A DNA stretch of 64,000 nucleotides from the NCBI GenBank assembly GCA_039105265.1, contig JAPFFF010000025.1:372001-436000 (forward strand), in the 5' to 3' direction. Below the pieces are notes generated by a model, which did not search any database, had not been told where the DNA came from, and saw nothing but the letters and a program-made list of their open reading frames with translations. The translations under genes and the position numbers were made by a program. This DNA comes from Tritrichomonas musculus (Eukaryota; Parabasalia; Tritrichomonadida; Tritrichomonadidae). Below, one piece after another: positions 1 through 8,539 of the stretch; position 1 is the stretch's first letter, and each line of letters opens with the position of its first letter.

Positions 1-51
1 TTTATATAAATGTGCCCGCGTTTACTATTACATGGTATTTATAAGATGCCC

Positions 52-414
52 TTAGTCCATTTGCAAATGTAACTGATCGTCGTCGTCGTCCCAACATGCA
101 AAAATAACATTATCTATGCATTCCCAAATGTATTCATCAAATCTTTGAGCCATCTCTTTAGCTTTCTTTAAGCAATTCATTGCTCTCCTTCTACCGAGAA
201 TCCAATCGTATCCCCAAGTAGCTCTGAAAACAAAAGAAGCTACTGATGAGACTTCCCATGTGCTCAATTCATTCAATGCTTGCATGTGATCTTCGTTAGA
301 TGTTGAAGAAAGACAGTTGTTAAATTCATTCTTCAACATCTTCCAATTTGCAAACCCTGTTTCTAGATCACCATATTTTGCACATCCTATATCTAATTTT
401 TGTTCACTTGTCAA
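52..414 (-). CDS. unrecognised 120-codon ORF without an ATG
   Basis: An open frame of 120 codons with normal-looking protein composition (several Trp, Cys and Tyr) and an acidic run of five Asp near its C-terminus. The upstream end is a TAG a few codons before a TTG. The first ATG is at codon 26, which would give a 95-residue protein starting Met-Leu-Lys-Asn. I recognise no domain, signal peptide or membrane segment. It may be a small gene starting at the internal Met, or the tail of a gene that lost its 5' part. It ends close to the window edge, and nothing nearby suggests a role. Confidence 0.3.
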   Translation of the reverse strand: MTSEQKLDIGCAKYGDLETGFANWKMLKNEFNNCLSSTSNEDHMQALNELSTWEVSSVASFVFRATWGYDWILGRRRAMNCLKKAKEMAQRFDEYIWECIDNVIFACWDDDDDQLHLQMD

Positions 415-789
415 AGTTCCAACTTTCTACCAAATTTTATAAAACATTTTTTTTTTTTTACGTTTAAAAAATTTTTAAAAAAAATTAGAAATTTGTTAGA
501 AATTTTTCAAAAATAGATCTCTAAAAAGCAGATTAATAGAACACACAAGATAATGGAAAAGCTATCAAATATTGCTACATCCTTCTCAATTTTTTTGAAT
601 TTATTTTATATTTGGGCGAAGAAAGCTTAATTATATTGAAATAGCATAACTTAATTTCACACTGTTGTTTCTATTGGTTTTAGAACTGGAAAAAATATAC
701 TAAAATTGAAATAGCATAAAAATTTGCTTATTTCAAAGATATCAAACAAAAATTCCAGATTTTAGTTGAATTTTCGGGTAGATCGGAAA

Positions 790-1267
790 TAGACTTGTTA
801 TTCTCCGATTATCGAGATCGATAATTGATTGACTTTTTGATATCGATATATAAATATACACAGATTCTCGAGATCGATTTCAGAGATCGAGAATTTTTTT
901 TCTCAGCTTTTGATATCAGAATTTTCCATTAAACTTTTTGATAAATATATGATCGTATTTTAATCTCAAATATTTCATAAAAAAGAATGTTTTTTTTGAT
1001 TTTAATCTTAAAATAAACATCAATACATTCTATTATTTATTTTTAAATATTATAAAATCACAAATACCAATTATAAAAAAAGATGAATCTGTTTGAGATC
1101 TCGAGATCTCGGTAAATGATATCAAGTTTACAATTATTTTTATATCACATTTCATATCTGATATCTTGATAATCGATAATCTCTATATCAGATTTGTAAA
1201 CTGATAATCGAGTATCAGATGTAAAAAAGTGACGTTTTTGATATCGATTCTCAGAATAACAAGTCTA
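790..1267. mobile_element. short hAT-like non-autonomous DNA transposon (MITE)
   Basis: The ends are 15-bp perfect inverted repeats: TAGACTTGTTATTCT at 790-804 and its reverse complement at 1253-1267. They are flanked by identical 8-bp direct repeats, ATCGGAAA at 782-789 and 1268-1275. An 8-bp duplication with a TAG start is the hAT pattern. The 478-bp interior has no ORF and is full of short GATATC/TCGAGATC-type palindromes. A related end (TAGGCTTGTTATTCT, reverse strand) lies at 60248-60262. The ends are read directly; the superfamily is inferred from duplication length and terminal bases. Confidence 0.75.
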
Positions 1268-1275
1268 ATCGGAAA

Positions 1276-2518
1276 TTTATACCTTTTTCGACAAATATTT
1301 TTATATAAAAATTCAATTTTTCTCAATCGTTTTTGGCTAAACATTCTTCATTTTTAAAAAAAAAAATATCAGAAAAGTAGGTTTTATAAAAAATAAAACA
1401 TTATCAGACCACCTGACAAGGTAAGGCCGTTTAGAAATAAAAAATTAAAAAGGTAATATCAAGAAATTGAAAAAAATTTAGGAATTCTTTTTTTAATATT
1501 TTATTATAAAAAAAATATCTCTAAGTAATTAAGAATATGATTTTCCAAAATTTCAAGCATATAAGATTTTTGAAAATTAACATAAAACATTTTTATCTTT
1601 ATAAATACAAAATGTAATTGATTAAAAACATGTGATAAATGTTATATATTTATTCATTTTGTAGTATTTAAAATATATAATTAACAATCTAAGAAAGAAT
1701 CTCAAATGCTTACATTTTAATTGTGTTATTTTTTTCATTTGGAGTTTCTATTAAATTATGAAAATAAATATTTGATTGAATAAATATTTTTGTAGTTCTG
1801 TTATTCATAGGAAATGAAAAAGAATTTGGCGCTAGATTTTTCAAAAAAGTTGAATCATTATATTGATCAATCATTTTCTAGCACGAAAAGGCATCAAAAA
1901 TAAATATATTTTAAATATTTCCTTTGAATATACTAAAATAATATATATTTACATGTATATATTTAGATGTGGTAAGATAATATGGATTTTATTAAAAAAA
2001 ATTGTTAAACTTTTTGAGAAATCAATTAATCAATTAGTATTCTAAAAAAAGCAAGTACTGTTGACTCCTCAACTTACTTATGCAATACCAATATGAAGAA
2101 ATACTTGTATATTATCTAGAATGTACCAAACAATCTTTTAAAAAATAGCCCTGATGCATATGTTTTAGAATATAATTATGATATCGATTGAGAACATTTG
2201 ATCAAAGAGACATATGATTGAAAAATGAATTTTTATTTTATTTAATATATTTGGTACAGTTTTCTCTTCGTTTTTTTATAAATGAGTATTTATTTAATTT
2301 ATAAAATAAAGCTTTCAATTTATTAAAAAACGATCATATATCTTAGAAATATTTATCTTCATACAAATAATTTTATCTTAAAATTCTGCGCCAATTTTTT
2401 TAAAATATTTAATAATTGTAATTGCTATATAGAGTGTTATTATTATTTAAAATATGGAGCATTTTTAATAGAAAAAATTTTATGCCAGGTGGTCTACATT
2501 ATCTAAATTATCTTAATA
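1276..2518. other. AT-rich intergenic stretch
   Basis: I see no gene, RNA or clear repeat here. Short open frames at 1863-2045 and 2422-2637 are AT-driven; the second overlaps the end of the Sel1 kinase gene on the other strand. Confidence 0.6.
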
Positions 2519-4459
2519 TTATTTGTTATATATTTTTATCATTGCATTTTTATTTCCTTTGTCGGCAGCCATTATATAATAATAATCAGCTTCTTTTTTA
2601 TTATCTTTTTCCAGCATCTCTGCATAATAGAACATAGCAGAAACATTCCCTTTCTCAATAGCCAATTTGTAATAACGAGCAGCTTCATTCTTATTGATTT
2701 CAACACCATATCCTTTTTCCAAAATGTAAGCATAATTTTTCATTGCTACTGGGTTTCCTTTATCTGCAGCCAATTTGTAATATTTGGCTGCCTCATTTTT
2801 ATTCATTTGAACGCCGTCTCCTTTTTCTTTCATATTTGCATAATTATTCATTGCAAACTCGTTTCCTTTTTCGATGGCCAACATGTAATAATGTGCTGCC
2901 TCTTTCTTATTTACAGCAATGCCTTCGCCATGCTCTAGCATGTAAGCATAGTTATACATCGCCTTGTCATTTCCTCTGTCAGCGGACATCTTGTAGAAAT
3001 GTGCAGCTTTTTCTTTATCCATTTTAACGCCGTCTCCATCTTCCAGCATCAATGCATAATTGTACATTGCATCAGGATTGCCTCTATCGATAGATAGTTT
3101 ATAGTAATAAATGGTGGCTTCTTTATTAGAGTCAATAAAATCGCCATGTTTTAGTAATAAGGCGTAATTGTTCATTGCATGATCGTTTCCTTTGTAAATG
3201 GCCATCCTATAATAACGGACGGCTTCTTTTACATTGGCAGCAACGCCTTCACCATGCTCAAGCATGTGTCCGTAATTGTACATGGCTTTGTCATTGCCTT
3301 TGTCGGCAGACATCTTGTAATAACGTGCTGCTTCTTCCTTGTTCATCGCAACGCCATCTCCGTTTTCCAACATCATTGCATAATTGTACATTGCACGCGA
3401 GTTTCCTTTGTCTGCACTTTTCTTATAATACAAACATGCTTCTTCTTTGTTCATCTCAACTCCTTGGCCATGTTTCAGCATGCAGGCGTAGTTGTTCATT
3501 GCTTTATCGTTCCCTTTATCTGAAGCCAATTTGTATAATCGCGCTGTCTCAATTTTGTTTGATGTATTATCGTCAAGAAAGGCACCATGCAAAAAGATGA
3601 CATATGGATCATCTTTAAATGAATCAAGATAAGTGGTCACTTCATCATGGTTGAGATTTGGAAAAACGGTTAGGAAGTTCCTACTTATAATATATTTACA
3701 AATTCCTGAAAAAGAAGGTCTTTCGGTTGGTTCTTTCGATGTTAAGCGTTTGAAAAACTTTTGATTGGCTTCGCCAGGAATATCTGAAATTTGGATTGGT
3801 GAATGCTTATTAGTAATAATTTCATATGCTATCATACCAAATGAGTATACATCGGCTTTTGACGTGAATGGCCTTCCTATGTTTATTTCAGGAGCAACAT
3901 AAAAATAATTTGCAATTGATTTTTTCATGAAAATTTTGGATAATTCTTTTTCAGAATATTGGGTTAAAACAAAATCAGATATTTGAGGATAAAAACGTTC
4001 GTTGAGGAGGATATTTGTTGGTTTGAGGTCTTTATGAGTAATATTAATTGAATGAAGATAGTTCATTGCTAGAGCTGTGCCTAATAATGTTATGTATTTT
4101 GCTGTATCTGTCCATTCAGGTGGTGTTTGTGCTGTTTTCGTCTTGATAAGCATTTCTTGGAGTGATTGGTTTGGTTCATATTTGGTAACAATGACTGGAT
4201 AATGCTTTGAATCAAAATTATGAAAATTATATCCAACAAGTTGAGAAATTGTTGGATACTTAATACTTGAATATGTTACAATTTCTTTCTTAAATGATTT
4301 CTTTTCAGATTGTCCAGAACATTTGTTTTTAATAACTTTTGCTGCATATTGTTGTTTTGATTGTTTATTTTCAATTAAATAAACTTTACCAAATTCCCCT
4401 TCACCGATTGTGTTAAGAGGTTGATATTTTTTAAGTTCAATATGATACTCTTTTATCAT
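2519..4459 (-). CDS. protein kinase with C-terminal Sel1 repeats
   Basis: A 646-residue protein that starts on ATG. Residues about 12-270 are a protein kinase: glycine loop GEGEFGKVYL (19-28), likely ATP-binding Lys41, catalytic loop HKDLKPTN (142-149), APE-type motif and DVYSFG in the C-lobe. The Mg-binding DFG reads DFV (162-164), so the metal-loop glycine is a valine; activity is possible but atypical. About ten Sel1-like 36-residue units follow from about 295 to the end, each with an A-M-x-N-Y-A core, then G-x-G-V, then Ala-Tyr-Tyr-Lys and K/R-G-N. Sel1 arrays are protein-binding solenoids, and kinase-Sel1 fusions form a large trichomonad family. It is probably a cytosolic signalling scaffold with unknown substrates. 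Long antisense frames over the array come from its regular codon pattern. Confidence 0.93.
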   Translation of the reverse strand: MIKEYHIELKKYQPLNTIGEGEFGKVYLIENKQSKQQYAAKVIKNKCSGQSEKKSFKKEIVTYSSIKYPTISQLVGYNFHNFDSKHYPVIVTKYEPNQSLQEMLIKTKTAQTPPEWTDTAKYITLLGTALAMNYLHSINITHKDLKPTNILLNERFYPQISDFVLTQYSEKELSKIFMKKSIANYFYVAPEINIGRPFTSKADVYSFGMIAYEIITNKHSPIQISDIPGEANQKFFKRLTSKEPTERPSFSGICKYIISRNFLTVFPNLNHDEVTTYLDSFKDDPYVIFLHGAFLDDNTSNKIETARLYKLASDKGNDKAMNNYACMLKHGQGVEMNKEEACLYYKKSADKGNSRAMYNYAMMLENGDGVAMNKEEAARYYKMSADKGNDKAMYNYGHMLEHGEGVAANVKEAVRYYRMAIYKGNDHAMNNYALLLKHGDFIDSNKEATIYYYKLSIDRGNPDAMYNYALMLEDGDGVKMDKEKAAHFYKMSADRGNDKAMYNYAYMLEHGEGIAVNKKEAAHYYMLAIEKGNEFAMNNYANMKEKGDGVQMNKNEAAKYYKLAADKGNPVAMKNYAYILEKGYGVEINKNEAARYYKLAIEKGNVSAMFYYAEMLEKDNKKEADYYYIMAADKGNKNAMIKIYNK

Positions 4460-5176
4460 AATTATAAATGAACATCGATAAAAAAAAGTTCTACTGAACT
4501 AGCTCACAATCTTTTTTTTTTTTTTTTTATTTGATTTTTGTTAGAAAAATTTTATAAATCTAATAACCTTCTGAAAAATTGTTATAATAATTTTATTTGT
4601 TTTTCAAATTTTAATCTCTTTCCTTTGTTAATAATTTTTTTTGTTTTTCTTTTATTCTAAAAAGATACTTGTATTTATATTTAAAAATAAATATTTACAG
4701 AGTAATTATAAATATATATATTTATTTATGATTATTTTTATATATTTAATGAATTTTACTGAAGATACAATATTAAAATAGATCAAAAGCAATTCTCTGA
4801 AAAATTCAATTGTAAGTTAGCATTTCAATAACCTAGTAGAAAAAATATTTCAATCATTTCTTTATTATTTCTATTTAGATTTTCATAAAAATAATAAATT
4901 TCAATTTAATTGTCTATTTAATATTCTAAAACTTTATTTTTTAATAAATGGCTCATCTTGATTCATCAAAACACGTAAAATATTAGAATAAAAAGATTTT
5001 TGACTAGAGAGAGTTTAAATAATAGCATAGAATTTAAAGAATAAAATATTTTATTTTAATTTATTAATATTAATATGTCAAAATTTTGAGATTTCTTAAG
5101 TTTGTTCATAATAAAGGCGAAAGCAATGATTTATTATATTTTAAATATTATATCATAAAATGAAGTAGTTGTAGTA
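4460..5176. other. AT-rich intergenic, promoter side of the Sel1 kinase
   Basis: It holds the 5' flank of the kinase, with T-runs at 4510-4530, and otherwise featureless AT-rich sequence. I see no coding signal. Confidence 0.5.
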
Positions 5177-5290
5177 TAGTATAGGCGGTGCTCTCTACTT
5201 TCGCCCCGCCTATACCGCCTCGCTACAAGCTGTTCTACGATTCGCTTTCGCTCGCGCTACTTCAGGGGGTCTCACCCCTGAAACCCTTAT
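5177..5290. repeat. GC-rich hairpin patch in AT-rich DNA
   Basis: The patch stands out sharply in GC from its surroundings and holds two clear hairpins. GTATAGGCGG (5179-5188) pairs with CCGCCTATAC (5206-5215) around a 17-base loop. TTCAGGGG (5261-5268) pairs with CCCCTGAA (5275-5282) around a 6-base loop. Between them is GC-rich text with repeated CGCT units. No ORF crosses it. It looks like the end of a transposable element or a structured repeat, but I cannot name a family or find a partner end in this window. Confidence 0.5.
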
Positions 5291-5539
5291 ATTTTGTCAC
5301 TTCACAATAAAAGTGCTTTTTTGCTAAAAAAATGTCATCACATAAAAAGTGTATTTCACAGCTTACAAAAAAACTACGTAAAATAATAACCTACTTTCAT
5401 ACAATTACGAAAATAAAATAACAAAAAATTGTTCCTTTTATATTAAAATTGGGATAAATCAGAATTTTGATTTGAATTTTATCATTACTAGTAGATGTTT
5501 TACCTTCAAAAGACAATTAAAATAAAATACTGGGTCAAT

Positions 5540-6330
5540 TATATGACACCAATAGCGTAGGGCATAAGCTTGTGGTAATATGAAATTAGCTAGCCCACAT
5601 GTAGCAAAGTCCAAGTGATTTGTAGGCGAGCTTTTGTCTTGGCAAAAATTGAAAACTAAACCATACTATACTACTTGAGAGATATGATGCTAAAATAGCA
5701 CCAAACAAGTTTTAATCTGTGACAAACAAGAACTAATCTGCAACAAAAAAGTTCAATAAAGCGCCAAGCAAGTCTTCAATTCCTACAGCAGTATTTCAAA
5801 ATGTGAGGTAACCTTTGAGATTCACTTTTGGTTTGGTGGAAAACTTTGAAGTTTTTGAAAACTGTTTTGGGTATAAGATCACTGAATTTATTTTAATTGC
5901 AGAATTGGATCAAAGAGTTTCTATTAAATCATTTGTCCAATCGGAAAGAATACATCATCTATATTCTTTAAGACATCTTTTATGTATTTTGGGCAAATCA
6001 TAATAATCATTTTAATATGTTGTTTTTAAATCTCTTAAAAGAGTATACAAAGAAGATTCTTGGAAAAATGTATAGCCGAAAATATTAAGAAAAATACTGC
6101 GTCTTCTCAAAAAACTGTTTTAGACATAGCTAATGTAAGATAATTATTTCTGATCATGATCGTCATGTACTATTACTCTAGAGAGCATTGATGAAAATTT
6201 AAATGCATTCATAACGAGAAGGAATATTTTTTGGGCCTCTCTCAAAAGATTGACTAAGCAAAACCTTAAAAGAAATCAAATCTTCAAAATGAATTTCTCA
6301 AGAAATTACTGAACCCGACTCTTAAGTCTT
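5540..6330 (+). other. unexplained region, possibly decayed coding sequence
   Basis: Base composition here is less AT-extreme than true intergenic DNA, and fragments in different frames look protein-like. The longest is a 62-codon frame at 5815-6003 that starts on a non-ATG codon. No frame stays open and I recognise no motif. It may be the remains of a gene or element, or untranslated sequence of the vWFA gene that starts at 6334. Confidence 0.25.
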
Positions 6331-6333
6331 TCA

Positions 6334-7911
6334 ATGAATAACAAACAATGTTGTGAGAGACTTCTTCAATATATTGGTGAAAAAATTGATATTTCAAACA
6401 AGAAATTGATAATTTACATGGCCGGAGGACTACCTTTCGTTAAAGAAACACTCGGTGAAATATATTCCAACCCATATTTAAATTTTCAGAGAGTAATTTA
6501 TGGCGTTTTAGCAGATAAAATAGAAAACTATAAGTTTCATGAGGGATCATTAAAAGACAATGCTTTTACGCAATTTATACCTTATATTAACTCTACAAGA
6601 AAAGGCAAATCTGATCTTTTGTGCTTATTTCATTATATTCGTAAAGATGGTGAAAATAGTCGACTTTTTATGCGTGCAATTGCATCAGTGACAAGATTTC
6701 CACCATTAATCAGATTATTGATGAAAATTGTTATGAAAGAAATATTAGATAAATACGATATTATCACAATTTGTACAACCCTTTTTACTTACTTCAGATC
6801 AGTTCTACCATCGAGTTATTCTAATATTAATGTTTTCGAACATACTCTTCCTTTGTGCAATATAATTTCAAATATAAACAGTGATTTTGATTTTCTTTGG
6901 TTTAGAAAAGTCAACATAATAAATTCTAAAGGATACAAAAGCTCGCCAGACACTTACTTCATTTGGGAAGGAGATATAAATGAAAAATTTAAAAAGTATG
7001 ATCTAGAAATGCAAAGTGAAGAAATGATAAGTGATGCTTATGAAAATTATTCAACCTTCACACCAATGTCTTTATTAAGTACACGTTTAAAGAATTCTGT
7101 TTTAATTATCAAAGGCACCACCATTAATTATATTTATTCTGGTAATTATATTATTTCTCCATTAAATGGGGAATCTAATTATATAGATTCTAAAATGATG
7201 TTTAAAAAAATAATAAACGAAGGGAAATCCTATTTAAATACACTATCAAATATTATTGATAAAGAAATGGTTAAGCAAGTTATTGTTGTAAATTTTGATG
7301 AATCATCTTTAATGCTTAATGATCTTCTTGGAAACTCAATTAATCCAAATGATGATAATATTCCGATTGTAAATATTGCTTATCAATGTCTCACAACTTT
7401 TGCAGCCAATTTGTTTGGGTTCAATGTTCTATCGTACCAAGCTCTAGTTACATTCAATGACCAAATAAAATTAAGTTGCCCATTTACTCTTTATCATCAT
7501 AATTTTGAAGACCAATGCTACAAAGATATCAAATCAACTAATAATCCAAAATTATGGGATTCAATTGCTTTCAGTTTGAATAAAATTATTGAGTTTAGAA
7601 AAGATATCCATTTTAATGAAATTTATAAAAACGCAATTGCGTTTTCTAGTGGTAAAGATACTCGATCTAAAATTAAAGTTGAAAATTTGGTGAAAGAACT
7701 CATTAAAAATAAAGTTGTTGTGGATTCGATTATATTAAATCAAACAAAAAAGAATGAATCAATAAAACTTTGTGCAATTAGTCATTTAACAGGAGGATAC
7801 TGTTATATTCCAGAAAATATATCGAATGCTATTTCAATAATTGAGCAAGGATCATTGCTTTATTGCAATATGTATCTTTACCACTTATTGAATCCGACCT
7901 TATTTAAATAA
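6334..7911 (+). CDS. von Willebrand factor A-like domain protein
   Basis: A 525-residue protein that starts on ATG after an in-frame stop. The N-terminal 300 residues are unrecognised. Residues about 315-510 read as a vWFA-like fold: hydrophobic strand V-I-V-V-N-F-D-E-S-S, then alternating helices and strands, then A-F-S-S-G-K-D-T-R-S-K, which matches the DG-x-D-T-R-S segment of ubiquitin-linked vWFA proteins, and L-T-G-G-Y-C-Y near the end. The metal site is only partly kept: the first motif is D-x-S-x-L rather than D-x-S-x-S. It has no signal peptide or membrane segment, so it is likely cytosolic. Related protist proteins pair vWFA with E2 or Sel1 modules. A Sel1 remnant lies just downstream (8005-8313), so the ancestral gene may have been longer. 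Confidence 0.6.
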   Translation: MNNKQCCERLLQYIGEKIDISNKKLIIYMAGGLPFVKETLGEIYSNPYLNFQRVIYGVLADKIENYKFHEGSLKDNAFTQFIPYINSTRKGKSDLLCLFHYIRKDGENSRLFMRAIASVTRFPPLIRLLMKIVMKEILDKYDIITICTTLFTYFRSVLPSSYSNINVFEHTLPLCNIISNINSDFDFLWFRKVNIINSKGYKSSPDTYFIWEGDINEKFKKYDLEMQSEEMISDAYENYSTFTPMSLLSTRLKNSVLIIKGTTINYIYSGNYIISPLNGESNYIDSKMMFKKIINEGKSYLNTLSNIIDKEMVKQVIVVNFDESSLMLNDLLGNSINPNDDNIPIVNIAYQCLTTFAANLFGFNVLSYQALVTFNDQIKLSCPFTLYHHNFEDQCYKDIKSTNNPKLWDSIAFSLNKIIEFRKDIHFNEIYKNAIAFSSGKDTRSKIKVENLVKELIKNKVVVDSIILNQTKKNESIKLCAISHLTGGYCYIPENISNAISIIEQGSLLYCNMYLYHLLNPTLFK

Positions 7912-8004
7912 ATATCAATATATTTACTTTTTTTTTTATTCAAATTAAACAAATATAGTTATTCTTATTTAAATATATTTATTTTTTAAAATTTTGTAAA
8001 ATAA

Positions 8005-8313
8005 ATTAAAATAAATGATAAACTGAATGATGCAGTCAGTCATTTAAAAGAATCGATTAAATACGGATATTTATTTTCATATCTGTTGCTTTCGTTAGTT
8101 TATCATAATTTCCTTGAAAAAAACATTAGTGCATTCAATGCAGTTAAAGAAGGTGCAACACAAGGTGAAAAGTACTGCAAAAGCCTTATTGGATACTTTA
8201 ATGCACATGGAAATGGAACAACGCAAGATTTCTTGAAAGATATTTCATTTTTTAAAAAAGAAAATAAACAAAACACGAAAAAAAAAAAAAAAACTCATAC
8301 TCTATTCAATTAA
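8005..8313 (+). pseudogene. Sel1-repeat remnant
   Basis: An open frame that runs from a TAA at 8002-8004 to the stop at 8313 with no ATG. Its middle has Sel1 spacing: A-V-x-H-L-K-x-S-I-K-Y-G, then K-E-G-A-x-x-G, then I-G-Y-F-N-A-H-G-N-G. The end dissolves into a lysine run from an A-tract. It lies 93 bp after the vWFA gene on the same strand, so it is probably the severed tail of that gene or a fragment of another Sel1 protein. Confidence 0.4.
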
Positions 8314-8539
8314 ATTTGAGTCAATATTTGTGCTTGTAACGATTTTATTCTACCAAAAAAATCGGATATGGTTGTTTATTTAATATCTCTTTCATTTCCA
8401 TTATAAGATCATCTCAGTTCTCTAATTTAAAATATAAAAATTTTTCATATTTTTTTATTAATTTGAATAAATCACCAAAGATCCAAGACAAATCACCATA
8501 GCCTAGATCTTTTTTCAAATTTGGATCTTTTTTACATGC
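8314..8539. other. short convergent intergenic gap
   Basis: AT-rich gap between the Sel1 remnant and the convergent LRR surface-protein gene. No feature seen. Confidence 0.4.

Noticed and set aside
3175-3600. Long open frames antisense to the Sel1 repeats, and another at 2743-3027.
   Set aside because: They are mirror frames created by the regular codon use of the Sel1 array; the sense strand encodes a coherent kinase-Sel1 protein.
5815-6003. 62-codon frame upstream of the vWFA gene as a separate protein.
   Set aside because: It starts on a non-ATG codon, has no motif, and lies in a region of broken protein-like text.
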